From: Gemmobacter sp034519525
GTDB taxonomy: Bacteria; Pseudomonadota; Alphaproteobacteria; Rhodobacterales; Rhodobacteraceae
Direction: 5' to 3'
Assembly (NCBI GenBank): GCA_034519525.1
Contig: JAXHOJ010000061.1
Span: forward strand, 124,001-188,000
Length of the DNA: 64,000 bases
The notes under the pieces were generated by a model. That model was not told where the DNA came from. It saw only the letters and a program-made list of their open reading frames with translations, and did not search any database. Of this stretch, positions 36,314 to 45,685 are shown in pieces. Position numbers and translations under genes: made by a program. Position 1 is the stretch's first letter. Each line of letters starts with the position of its first letter.

Positions 36314-37798
36314 GCAAATGCAAGAAGGCGGCAATCATCGGGGGTGGGGTCATCGGCGGCGGCTGGGCGGCGCGCTTCCTGCTCAACGGCTGGGATGTGG
36401 CGGTCTTCGACCCCGACCCCGAGGCCGAGCGCAAGATCGGCGAGGTGCTGGCCAATGCCCGCGCCGCCCTTGCCGGCGCTGTCGGATGTGCCGATGCCCG
36501 CCGAAGGCGCCCTGAGCTTTGCGGGCACCATCACCGAAGCGGTGGAGGGCGCGGATTACATTCAGGAATCGGTATCGGAACGGCTGGACCTGAAGCATCG
36601 TGTCTTTGCCCAGATCCAGCAATCGGCCCCCGATGTGCTGATCGGCTCTTCCACCTCGGGCTTCAAGCCGTCCGACTTGCAGCAAGAGCTGCCGCACCCC
36701 GAGCGGCATCTTCGTGGCCCATCCGTTCAACCCGGTCTACCTGCTGCCGCTGGCCGAGATTGTGCCCAGCCCGACAGACCCGCCGGCAAGTGATCGAGCG
36801 CGCCAAGGAGATCTTGCGCGAGATCGGCATGTTCCCCCTGCATATCCGCAAGGAGATCGACGCCCATATCGCCGACCGCTTCCTTGAGGCGGTGTGGCGC
36901 GAGGCGCTGTGGCTGGTGAAGGACGGCATCGCCACCACCGAAGAGATCGACGAGGCGATCCGCATGGGCTTTGGCCTGCGCTGGGGGCAGATGGGCCTGT
37001 TCGAGACCTACCGCATCGCGGGCGGCGAGGCGGGGATGAAGCATTTCATGGCGCAGTTCGGGCCCTGCCTGACCTGGCCCTGGACCAAGCTGATGGATGT
37101 GCCGGAGTTCAACGACGAGCTGGTGGACCTGATCGCAGGCCAGTCCGATGCGCAATCGGGGCACCATACGATCCGCGAGCTGGAACGTATCCGCGACAGC
37201 AACCTGATCGGCTTCCTGCGGGCGCTGAAGGATCGCAACTGGGGCGCGGGGCGCGTGCTGCGCGAGCATGACGCCCGCCGCGCGGCGGCGCTTCCATGGC
37301 GAAGCCGACCCGCCCGGCGACGCGCCGCTGGTGATGGCGCAGATGCAGGTGCTGCCGGGCTGGATCGACTATAACGGCCATATGACCGAAAGCCGCTATC
37401 TGTTCGCCGCCTCGGAGACCTCGGATGCGTTTCTGCGGCTGATCGGGTCGGACATGGATTATGTCGCGGGCGGGCACAGCTACTACACGGCGGAAAGCCA
37501 CATCCTGCATCTGGGCGAGGCCAAGCTGGGCGACCGGCTGACAGGGCACGCTGCAGGTGCTGGCGGCGGATGACAAGCGGCTGCATATCTTCATCCGCAT
37601 CCAGAAGGGCGCCGAACTGGTGGCCAGCATCGAACAGATGCTGCTGCATGTGGATATGAAGGCCGGGCAAGAGCCTGTCCCGGCCGCGCGCAGGTGTCTG
37701 GCGACAGCTGATGCCGATCGCCGCGGCGCCCACGCCGCCCTGCCGGAGCGCCGCCGAGGGCGCCGGGCGCGTCACGTCGGCCAGAACGGAAGGGGTGA
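36310..37798 (+). CDS. cdhA: L-carnitine 3-dehydrogenase / betainyl-CoA thioesterase fusion (several frame breaks)
   Basis: The N-terminal NAD-dependent 3-hydroxyacyl-CoA-dehydrogenase-type domain oxidises carnitine to 3-dehydrocarnitine: KAAIIGGGVIGGGWAARFLL, SSTSGFKPSDLQQELPHPER, then AHPFNPVYLLPLAEIVPS and HIRKEIDAHIADRFLEAVWR. After GAGRVLREHDA comes a hotdog thioesterase domain (LPGWIDYNGHMTESRYLFAA, HSYYTAESHILHLGEAKLGD, EQMLLHVDMKAG). Frame changes lie near 36477, 36708 and 36772 (one extra base each), 37270, 37546 and about 37670-37750. The corrected length (~495 codons) fits the fused form known in rhizobia. A separate overlapping thioesterase gene from ATG 37268 is the alternative. 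Confidence 0.85.
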
Positions 37799-38964
37799 TG
37801 CATGATTTCGGCCTGACCGACGAACAGAAGATGATCGTCGAGACCACCCGCGCCTTTGTGGAGGCAGAGCTTTACCCGCATGAGGCCGAGGTGGAGCGCA
37901 CCGGCCATCTGCGGCTGGAGCTGATCCGCGAGATCCAGAAAAAGGCGATGGCTGCGGGGCTTTACGCCGCCAACATGCCCGAAGAGGTGGGGGGCGCGGG
38001 TCTCGATACGCTCAGCTGGCTGCTGTATGAGCGCGAGCTGGGCCGGGCCAATTACGCCCTGCACTGGACCTGCGTGGCGCGGCCCTCGAACATCCTGCTG
38101 GCAGGCACGCCGGAGCAGCGCGAGCAATATCTGTTGCCCTGCATCCGCGGCGAGACATGGGATTGCCTGGCGATGACCGAACCCGGCGCCGGGTCCGATC
38201 TGCGCGGCATGACGGCGAGCGCGAAACGCGAGGGCGGCGATTGGGTGCTGAACGGCACCAAGCATTTCATCAGCCATGCCGATCTGGCCGATTTCGCCAT
38301 CGTTTTCATGGCATCGGGCGAGGAAGACACGCCGCGCGGCAAGAAGAAGCTCATCACCGCCTTCTTCGTCGACAAGGGCACCCCGGGCTTCACCGTGCGC
38401 GACGGCTATCGCAATGTCAGCCATCGTGGCTATACCAATGCCGTGCTGGAATTCGACAATTGCCGCGTGCCCGATGCACAGGTGCTGGGCGAGCCGCACA
38501 AGGGGTTCGAGGTGGCGAATACCTGGCTCGGCGCCACGCGCCTGCAGGTGGCCTCCACCTGCCTCGGCCGTGCCGACCGCGCGCTGGGCCATGCGATTTC
38601 CTACGCGGCCGAGCGCAAGCAGTTCGGCCAGCAGATCGGCAAGTTTCAGGGCGTCAGCTTCAAGCTGGCCGATATGGCGATGGAGCTGAAGGCGGCGGAA
38701 CTGCTGACCTGGGAAGCCGCCTGGAAGTTCGATCAGGGCAGCGTGACCGAGGCCGACATGGCCATGGCCAAGCTGAAGGCGACCGAAGTGCTGGCCATGG
38801 TGGCGGATGAGGCGATCCAGATCCACGGCGGCATGGGCCTGATGGACGAACTGCCGCTGGAGCGCATCTGGCGCGACGCAAGGGTGGAACGGATCTGGGA
38901 GGGCACCTCGGAAATCCAGCGCCACATCATCAGCCGCGAACTTCTGCGCGCCGTTGGGGCATGA
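37798..38964 (+). CDS. Acyl-CoA dehydrogenase (likely gamma-butyrobetainyl-CoA)
   Basis: A 388-residue FAD enzyme introducing a 2,3-double bond into an acyl-CoA. It has the N-terminal helix DEQKMIVETTRAFVEAELYP, the FAD/substrate signature LAMTEPGAGSDLRGM, and the C-terminal IHGGMGLMDELPLERIWRDA and VERIWEGTSEIQRHIISREL. The catalytic base (Glu in the C-terminal half) cannot be assigned by eye with confidence. The start ATG 37798 shares one base with the preceding TGA. Context points to gamma-butyrobetainyl-CoA to crotonobetainyl-CoA. It is intact although both neighbours are frame-broken. Confidence 0.88.
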   Translation: MHDFGLTDEQKMIVETTRAFVEAELYPHEAEVERTGHLRLELIREIQKKAMAAGLYAANMPEEVGGAGLDTLSWLLYERELGRANYALHWTCVARPSNILLAGTPEQREQYLLPCIRGETWDCLAMTEPGAGSDLRGMTASAKREGGDWVLNGTKHFISHADLADFAIVFMASGEEDTPRGKKKLITAFFVDKGTPGFTVRDGYRNVSHRGYTNAVLEFDNCRVPDAQVLGEPHKGFEVANTWLGATRLQVASTCLGRADRALGHAISYAAERKQFGQQIGKFQGVSFKLADMAMELKAAELLTWEAAWKFDQGSVTEADMAMAKLKATEVLAMVADEAIQIHGGMGLMDELPLERIWRDARVERIWEGTSEIQRHIISRELLRAVGA

Positions 38965-38976
38965 GAGCGGCGAGCA

Positions 38977-39034
38977 GGGGGCTGTCTGCCCCCCTGCGGA
39001 CCCCGGCCGGGGATATTTCGACAACGGGAAGATG
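38977..39034 (+). repeat. GATATTT-tailed intergenic element, copy 2
   Basis: Hairpin GGGGGC-TGTCT-GCCCCC (38977-38993), a GC-rich palindromic segment CCCCGGCCGGGG (39001-39012), then GGATATTTCGACAACGGGAA and GATG. It starts 12 bp after the acyl-CoA dehydrogenase stop. The following 110 bp hold T/A tracts and further GGCCGGGG palindromes but no gene. Confidence 0.78.
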
Positions 39035-39150
39035 AGGGGGGGTGTTTTAAAATCCCGTTTTTTTAAAATCCTCAGGGGGCCGGGGGGAGACAGCCCCCGG
39101 TGCGATCCCCGGCCGGGGTGGGGGAGGGGAATCGGCGGGGAGGAATTGCC

Positions 39151-39462
39151 ATGACCGAAACCCGCCGCCCCGCCATCACCTTTACCTATTGCACGCAGTG
39201 CAACTGGCTGCTTCGCACCGGCTGGATGGCGCAGGAGTTGTTGTCGACCTTCGGGCAGGACATTGGCGCGGTGACGTTGATCCCCGGCACCGGGGGTATT
39301 TTCCAGATCACGCTGGATGGCGTGCTGATCTGGGATCGCAAGGAACGTGGCGGCTTTCCCGATGTGAAGCAGCTGAAACAGATGGTGCGCGATCATGTCT
39401 GGCCCGAGCGGGATCTGGGCCATGTCGATCGCGCCGGAAAGGGCGGGAATGAAGGATCTTGA
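39151..39462 (+). CDS. SelT/SelW/SelH (Rdx) family thioredoxin-like protein
   Basis: A 103-residue Rdx-family protein. ITFTYCTQCNWLLRTGWMAQ carries the CxxC redox motif (CTQC) in the cysteine form, and the family GTGGIFQITLDGVLIWDRKE and GGFPDVKQLKQMVRD follow. It is cytosolic. A GGGGAGGAA ribosome site precedes ATG 39151. Its stop lies inside the start of the acyl-CoA ligase gene (14-nt overlap), so it belongs to the catabolic operon. Its physiological partner is unknown. Confidence 0.87.
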   Translation: MTETRRPAITFTYCTQCNWLLRTGWMAQELLSTFGQDIGAVTLIPGTGGIFQITLDGVLIWDRKERGGFPDVKQLKQMVRDHVWPERDLGHVDRAGKGGNEGS

Positions 39463-41450
39463 ACGGCTGCTGCGGCCGAAATCCATCGCGGTGCTGGGCG
39501 CGGGCTGGGCCGAGAACGTGATCGAGCAATGCCGCAAGATGGGTTTTGCCGGGCCGGTCTGGCCGGTGCATCCGACCAAGGCCATGATCGGCGGGCTGCG
39601 GGCCTATGCCGTCGCTGGCCGATCTGCCGGGCGCGCCGGATGCGACCTTCATCGGGGTCAACCGGTTTGCCACGGTCGATGTGGTGGCCGACCTGGCGGC
39701 GATGGGGGCGGGCGGGGCGATCTGTTTCGCCTGTGGCTGGACCGAGGCGGGCGAGGCGGGGTTGCAGGCCGAACTGGTGGCGGCGGCAGGGGACATGCCG
39801 ATCCTTGGGCCGAATTGTTATGGGGTGATCAATTACCTGGACGGGGCGCTGCTGTGGCCCGATCAGCATGGCGGGCGTGCGGGTCGACCGCGGTGTGGCG
39901 CTGGTCAGCCAGTCGTCGAACATCGTCATCAACATGACGATGCAGGCGCGCGGGCTGCCGGTGGCCTATGTGGCCTGTCTGGGCAATGCCGCGCAGGTGG
40001 GGCTGGCCGAACTGGCGGGCGCTTTGCTGGCGGACCAGCGGGTGACGGCGCTGGGCCTGTACATCGAGGGGATTGATGACGCCCCGGCGTTTGCCGCCTT
40101 GGCCCAAGCCGCGCGGGCGGCGGGCAAGGGGATTGTCTGCATCAAGTCGGGCAAGACCGAGCCGCGCCGCACGGCGGCGGCAGTCGCATACCGCCTCGCT
40201 GGCCGGGGGTGGGGCGGCGTCAGCGCGTTCCTGCGGCAGGTGGGGGTGGCGGAGGTGAATACTCTGTCAGAGCTGATTGAGACGCTGAAGATCATGCATC
40301 TGCACGGGCCGCAGATCGGCACGCGCCTGTGTTCGCTGTCGTGTTCCGGTGGCGAGGCCGGGCTGGTCGCCGACCTCGCGGCCCCGTTCGGCCTTGACTT
40401 CCCGCCCCCGTCGGCGTGCCGCAGCGCGGCGCGGCTGGGCGCCATGCTGGGGCCGATTGTGACCATTGCCAACCCGTTGGATTACCACACCTTCATCTGG
40501 GGTGACGGGCCGCGCACGACCGATGTCTTTACCACCATGCTGCAGGCCTATGATGCCGGGATCTATATCATCGACCCGCCGCGCCCGGATCGCTGCGATC
40601 CCGCCAGCTATGCAGCCTGCGCTGGCGGCCATCGTGGCGGCGCAGGCGGCGACGGGCAAGCCGGCCTTTCCGGTCGCCTCCTGCCCGAGAACTTTGATGA
40701 GGCGCTGGCGGCGGTGCGCTGATGGCGCGGGGTGTGGTGCCGCTGATGGGGCTGGAGACGGCGTTGGCGGCGATCTGCGGCGGCGCAGGACCGCGCCGGC
40801 GCGCCGGGCTGGCGGCCCGTGTGCCGCGGTGCCGGCGCGCGACGGCGCGGCTGCTGGACGAGGCCGAGGGCAAAGCGCTGCTCGCTGCAGCCGGGGTGGC
40901 GGTGCCACGTGCGGTGACGGCGCCCAATCTGGCGGCGCTGGATGTGGGCGGGCTGGCGCCACCCTTCGCGCTGAAGGGGCTGGGCTTTGCCCACAAGACC
41001 GAGGCGGGGGCGGTGCGGCTGGGGCTGACCACGCTGGCGGGCCAGGCCGAGATGCCGGGGGCCACGGGCTATCTGGCCGAAGAGATGGTGACGGGCGCGG
41101 TGGCCGAGGTGCTGCTGGGCCTGCGGCGCGATCCGGTCTATGGCGTGACGCTGACGCTGGGCATGGGGGGCGTGACGGCCGAGGTTCTGGCAGATACCGT
41201 CACGCTGGTCTGCCCGGTGGCAGGCCGCGAGGTCGCTGCCGCCTTGCGGCGGCTGCGGCTGTGGCCGCTTGCTGGATGGCTATCGCGGGCGGCCGCGCGC
41301 CGATGTCGGCGGCGGTTGGCGCGATGGCGCGTGCGGCTTGGGGCGCTGATGCTGGCGGATGCCAGCCTTGAGGAAATCGAAATCAATCCGGTGATGCTGC
41401 GGGCCGACGGCGCCGTGGCGGTGGATGCGCTTGTCAGGAGGGCGGAATGA
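39449..41450 (+). CDS. ADP-forming acyl-CoA ligase (many frame breaks)
   Basis: Acetate-CoA-ligase (NDP-forming) family, activating a carboxylic acid with CoA and ATP. The CoA-binding N-domain reads KDLERLLRPKSIAVLGAGWA, then GANRF-like FIGVNRFATVDVVADLAAMG and PILGPNCYGVINYLDGALLW. The ligase domain has VALVSQSSNIVINMTMQARG and a C-terminal ATP-grasp part PFALKGLGFAHKTEAGAVRL and EEIEINPVMLRADGAVAVDA. Frame changes near 39613, 39871, about 40185/40225, 40608, 40685-40725, 41270 and 41335. The order suggests gamma-butyrobetaine activation. Either dense sequence errors or a decaying gene; errors are favoured. Confidence 0.83.
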
Positions 41451-42248
41451 CCATGGAAATGCTGACCGAAGGCCCAATCCGCACCCGGCGCGAGGGCGCG
41501 GTGCTGGAGGTGACGCTGGACCGGCCCAAGGCCAATGCGATTGATCTGGCGACCAGCCGGATCATGGGGCTGGCCTTCCGCGCCTTTCGCGATGATGACA
41601 GCCTGCGCGTGGCGATCCTGCGGGCCGAGGGGGAAAAGTTCTTCTGCCCCGGCTGGGATCTGAAGGCGGCCGCCGAGGGCGATGCGGTGGATGGCGATTA
41701 TGGCGTGGGCGGCTTCGGCGGCCTGCAGGAATTGCCGAACCTGAACAAGCCGGTGATTGCGGCGGTGAACGGCATCTGCTGCGGCGGCGGGCTGGAACTG
41801 GCGCTGTCCTGCGATCTGATCCTGTGTTCGGACAATGCGACCTTTGCGCTGCCGGAAATCCGGTCGGGCACGGTGGCCGATGCCGCAAGCATCAAGCTGC
41901 CCAAACGCATCCCCTATCATGTGGCGATGGACCTGCTGCTGACCGGGCGCTGGTTTGATGCCGAAGAGGCGCATGCGCTGGGGGCTGGTGAAGGAGATCT
42001 GCGCGCCGGGCGATCTGCTGGCCAAGGCCTGGGATCTGGCGCGGCTGCTGGAAAGCGGCCCGCCGCTGGTTTATGCCGCGATCAAGGAAGTGGTGCGCGA
42101 GGCCGAAAACATGCGGTTTCAGGATGCGCTGAACCGGATCACCAAGCGGCAGTTGCCGACGGTGGACCGGCTCTATTCCTCCGAGGATCAGCTGGAGGGC
42201 GCACGCGCCTTTGCCGAAAAGCGCGATCCGGTGTGGCAGGGGCGCTGA
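41447..42248 (+). CDS. Enoyl-CoA hydratase/isomerase (one frame break)
   Basis: Crotonase-fold enzyme, likely crotonobetainyl-CoA hydratase giving carnitinyl-CoA. It has VLEVTLDRPKANAIDLATSR, the oxyanion-hole segments GEKFFCPGWDLKAAAEGD and AAVNGICCGGGLELALSCDL, and FALPEIRSGTVADAA. The frame slips near 41982 in a G-run (GGGGGCTGG for GGGCTGG-type reading), after which LVKEICAPGDLLAKAWDLAR continues to TGA 42248. The 802-nt span is one base over 267 codons, fitting one insertion. ATG overlaps the ligase stop (ATGA). Confidence 0.88.
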
Positions 42249-42276
42249 GGCGGGCGCATCATGCCCGCTGGCAGTG

Positions 42277-42627
42277 CCCCCTCACCCCATCCCTCTCCCC
42301 CCGGGGGAGAGGGAGCGCGTTGCGCGTTGGGAAAAGGGGCGCGCGTTTGCCAGACCATGCAACATACCCTCTCCCCATGGGAGAGGGAGCGCGCCACCCG
42401 GGCCGACAAGAGACCGCAGATTTTCCAGACCGTGCAACATACCCTCTCCCCTCGGGGGAGAGGGAGCGCGTTGCGCGTTGGGAAAAGGGGCACGCTTGCC
42501 AGACACCACACAAACCCTCTCCCTGAGGGAGAGCGCGCGCCGCCGCGAGGCCGACAAGAGACCTGCGGCGGTTGCCAGACCGTGCAACATACCCTCTCCC
42601 CCCGGGGGAGAGGGCAGGGTGAGGGGG
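42277..42627. mobile_element. MITE/REP-like element with five hairpins
   Basis: A 351-bp non-coding element bounded by the perfect 11-bp inverted repeat CCCCCTCACCC (42277-42287) / GGGTGAGGGGG (42617-42627). Inside are five CCCTCTCCC/GGGAGAGGG hairpins at 42291-42313, 42367-42387, 42442-42464, 42515-42533 and 42592-42614, spaced 73-77 bp. The spacers alternate between two types: A contains GCGTTGGGAAAAGGGGC, and B contains GCCGACAAGAGACC. It sits between the convergent hydratase and sdaA genes. It carries no transposase and no target duplication was seen. It fits a non-autonomous element expanded by unequal recombination. Confidence 0.8.
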
Positions 42628-42741
42628 CGCGTGGCGCGGGCCTGTGTGCACCTCCCGCATTTCAGAACGTGGTGGAAGGGCAGAGCCGCCCCCTCCCACT
42701 GCAAGAGGAAGGGGGGTCCTCCCGATGCCGCCGCAAGCCGC

Positions 42742-44115
42742 TCAGCAGTTCGGAACGTTGACCGCCAGCCCGCCGAGCGAGGTTTCCTTGTATTTCTCGT
42801 GCATGTCATGGCCAGTCTGGCGCATGGTCTCGATGCAGACATCGAGGCTCACCAGATGCTGCCCGTCGCCGCGCAGCGACAGGCTGGCGGCGGAAACTGC
42901 CTTGATCGCGCCCAGCCCGTTGCGTTCGATGCAGGGCACCTGCACCAGCCCCTTCACCGGGTCGCAGGTCATGCCGAGGTGATGTTCCAGCGCGATTTCG
43001 GCGGCGTTTTCCACCTGTTCGGGCGTGCCGCCCAGCACGGCGCAGAGCCCGGCGGCGGCCATGGCCGCGGCCGAGCCCACCTCGGCCTGGCAGCCACATT
43101 CGGCGCCCGAAATGCTGGCATTGTGCTTGCACAAGCCGCCGATGGCCGAGGCCGTCAGCAGAAATTCTCCGATCCGCGACGTGCTCGCCCCCGGCACATG
43201 GTCGAGGTAATAGCGCAGCACCGCAGGCAGCACGCCCGCCGCGCCATTGGTCGGCGCCGTCACCACCTGCCCGCCGGCCGCGTTTTCCTCGTTCACTGCC
43301 ATGGCGTAAAGCGACATCCAGTCGTTGATCGTATGGGGCGCCACCATGTTAAGCCCGCGCTCCGCGATCAGCGCATCATATATGCCCTTGGCGCGCCGCC
43401 GCACCTTCAGCCCGCCGGGCAGGATGCCTTCCCCCGCGATGCCACGGTCGATGCAATTGTTCATCACCTCCCACAGCCGGGCGATGCCGCGATCCACCTC
43501 GGCCTTGCTGCGGAAGACCAGCTCGTTCTCCAGCTTCATCTTCGCGATGGAAAGCCCGGATTTCGCAGCCATTTCCAGCATCTGCGCGGCGGTTTCGAAC
43601 GGATAGGGGATCGGGCTTCCGCCTGCCGATGCCGCCCCCGCCGCCAGTTCCGCCGCCGTCAGCACAAAGCCGCCGCCGATGGAATAATAGGTTTCCTCCA
43701 GGATCACATCGCCTTCGGCATCGGTGGCGCTCAGGATCATGCCGTTGGCATGGCCGGGCAGCGCCGGGCCGTAATCGAAGATCATGTCGGTCTTCGGATC
43801 AAAGGCCAGCGCGCCAAAGCCCGGCGGCGTGATCTGCCGCGTGGCGTGGATCTGTGCCAGTGCGGCCTCGGCCTTGTCATGATCATAGCTGGCGGGTTCG
43901 AAGCCCGCCAGGCCCAGGATGGTGGCACGATCCGTCGCATGGCCGACGCCGGTAAAGGCAAGGCTGCCATGCAGCGAGGCCCGCAGGCCATGGGCATGGA
44001 AGGGGCTGGCTTTCAGCGTGGCCAGAAAGCGGGCCGCGGCCACCATGGGGCCCATGGTGTGCGAGGAAGACGGGCCGATGCCCACCTTGAACATATCGAA
44101 GACGGAAAGAAACAT
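42742..44115 (-). CDS. sdaA: L-serine ammonia-lyase
   Basis: A [4Fe-4S] enzyme deaminating L-serine to pyruvate. It has 457 residues. The N-terminal domain reads MFLSVFDMFKVGIGPSSSHT; the cluster-binding cysteines are in LCKHNASISGAECGCQAEVG and further on in ALEHHLGMTCDPVKGLVQVP. The protein ends NVPNC, matching the C-terminal cysteine tail that enters the active site in this family. ATG 44115. It converges on the catabolic cluster, with the hairpin array between them. Confidence 0.96.
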   Translation of the reverse strand: MFLSVFDMFKVGIGPSSSHTMGPMVAAARFLATLKASPFHAHGLRASLHGSLAFTGVGHATDRATILGLAGFEPASYDHDKAEAALAQIHATRQITPPGFGALAFDPKTDMIFDYGPALPGHANGMILSATDAEGDVILEETYYSIGGGFVLTAAELAAGAASAGGSPIPYPFETAAQMLEMAAKSGLSIAKMKLENELVFRSKAEVDRGIARLWEVMNNCIDRGIAGEGILPGGLKVRRRAKGIYDALIAERGLNMVAPHTINDWMSLYAMAVNEENAAGGQVVTAPTNGAAGVLPAVLRYYLDHVPGASTSRIGEFLLTASAIGGLCKHNASISGAECGCQAEVGSAAAMAAAGLCAVLGGTPEQVENAAEIALEHHLGMTCDPVKGLVQVPCIERNGLGAIKAVSAASLSLRGDGQHLVSLDVCIETMRQTGHDMHEKYKETSLGGLAVNVPNC

Positions 44116-44264
44116 GGGTGCGCTGCCTGTGGTTTCGCCCCACTATGCCCGCAAATCACAGGCCCGGGGGCGCAATTGCGACCGGCGCGCGACGATTTGT
44201 CGCGTGTTGTCTTACCGGACGTTAAGCCAGATCGCCGCCAGATGGCCGGATGAAGGGGGATGCG

Positions 44265-44814
44265 ATGAAAGCTGTGATTGGTTTCCTGCTGGGCCTGATC
44301 TGGCCCCTGATCGCCTTTGCCGGGCCAGAAACGCTGCCCGAAGCGGTGAAGAAACGCATCCTGCGGGCGCCGCAGGATTATGTGGAACAGATGACGCGCC
44401 TTGTGGCCGGGTTCGGCGGCACTGCCGGGCTGCAGCGCCCTGAAGAGCATCGCCACCCATGTTGCGGTGGAACGCGCCTATACCCGGGCCGATGCCTTGC
44501 GCGGGTTGCTGGCGGCCGATCTGGATAATGACGGCGCGGTCACCATGGCCGAGGCGGATCGCCTGATGCAGGTGCTGTCGGCCCGCGGGCGCGGCGGGTT
44601 TCTTCTGTCCTTCACCGCGGCAGATGTCGATGGCGATGGCCGTGCCGATGCCGCCGAACTGCGGCAGGCGGCCGATCTGGCGGCGCTGGACCGGCTGACC
44701 CCGCGCGCGGCCGAAGGGTTGCAGGCGGTGCTGGTCTTCGATGCCGATGGGGATGGCGCGGTATCATTGCCGGAATTGCGGGCAGGCGTGGCCGCTTTGG
44801 CCGGAAAAAGCTGA
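44265..44814 (+). CDS. Secreted EF-hand protein (one frame break)
   Basis: About 182 residues after correction. A Sec signal (MKAVIGFLLGLIWPLIAFAG) is followed by a helical segment and three EF-hand-type loops: DLDNDGAVTMAE, DVDGDGRADAAE and DADGDGAVSLPE. It is probably a periplasmic calcium-binding protein. The frame shifts near 44433 (CAGCGCC for CAG GCC), giving LQALKSIATHVAVERAYTRA. The 550-nt span is one base over 183 codons. The GAAGGGGG ribosome site favours ATG 44265 over 44250. It is divergent from sdaA and shares direction with rpiA. Confidence 0.8.
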
Positions 44815-44895
44815 CCCGTGGCAGCGCAACCTCTCGCCCCCGGGGCCTAACCGGCCTATAAGCCAAGCGGACCAACGCGCTTGAGGAGCCGCTTC

Positions 44896-45684
44896 ATGCC
44901 TGCAGAACTCTCTCCTATCGACAAGGCCAAGTTCGTGGCCGCCAAACGGGCTGTTGCCTATGTCGAATCCGGCATGAAGCTGGGCCTTGGCACCGGATCG
45001 ACCGCCGCCTGGATGGTGCGCTGCCTGGCCGAGCGGGTGCAGAACGAAGGGCTGAAGGTGGTGGGCGTGCCGACCTCGACCCGCACCGCCGAACTGGCGC
45101 GCAGCCTGGGCATCCAGGTCGTGTCGCTGGATGAGGCGAAATGGCTGGATCTGACGATTGATGGCGCCGACGAGATCGACCCGCAGCTGAACCTCATCAA
45201 GGGCGGCGGCGCGGCGCTGTTGCAGGAAAAGATCGTGGCCACCGCATCGGATCGGATGATCGTGATCGCCGATGCCGCCAAAGAGGTGGCGCAGCTGGGC
45301 GCCTTTCCCCTGCCGGTCGAGGTGATCCCCTTCGGCTGGCAGACCACCAAGGCCCTGATCGAAGAAACCCTGGTCAGCCTGGATGTGCTGAACCGCGAAG
45401 CCACGCTGCGGATGAACGGCGACAAGCCGCTGGTGACGGATGAGGCGAATTACATCATCGACCTGCATCTGAAACGCATCGGCAACCCGCGCCAGCTGGC
45501 GCTGGTGCTGAACCAGATCCCGGGTGTGGTGGAAAACGGCCTGTTCATCGACATCTGCGATGTGGTGGTGATCGGCCATGGCGATGGCCGGGTGCAGCTG
45601 CGCGACATCAACGATGGCTCCGCCCGCGAAGACCGGGTCGAATTCGCGCCGACCGACAATATCTTTGCTGATCCGGATGCGTGA
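44896..45684 (+). CDS. rpiA: Ribose-5-phosphate isomerase A
   Basis: Interconverts ribose-5-P and ribulose-5-P in the pentose phosphate and Calvin pathways. It has 262 residues. Motifs are MKLGLGTGSTAAWMVR (phosphate binding), LTIDGADEIDPQLNLIKGGG (catalytic Asp/Glu region) and ALLQEKIVA. A GAGGAG-type ribosome site precedes ATG 44896. Its stop lies 1 bp before the ATG of gor, so they are co-translated. Confidence 0.96.
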   Translation: MPAELSPIDKAKFVAAKRAVAYVESGMKLGLGTGSTAAWMVRCLAERVQNEGLKVVGVPTSTRTAELARSLGIQVVSLDEAKWLDLTIDGADEIDPQLNLIKGGGAALLQEKIVATASDRMIVIADAAKEVAQLGAFPLPVEVIPFGWQTTKALIEETLVSLDVLNREATLRMNGDKPLVTDEANYIIDLHLKRIGNPRQLALVLNQIPGVVENGLFIDICDVVVIGHGDGRVQLRDINDGSAREDRVEFAPTDNIFADPDA

Positions 45685-45685
45685 C

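Noticed and set aside
42277..42627. CRISPR-like regularly spaced repeats
   Set aside because: The repeats are self-complementary hairpins of varying length, the spacers are longer than usual and themselves repeat in an A-B-A-B order, and there is no cas gene. A MITE/REP array explains it better.
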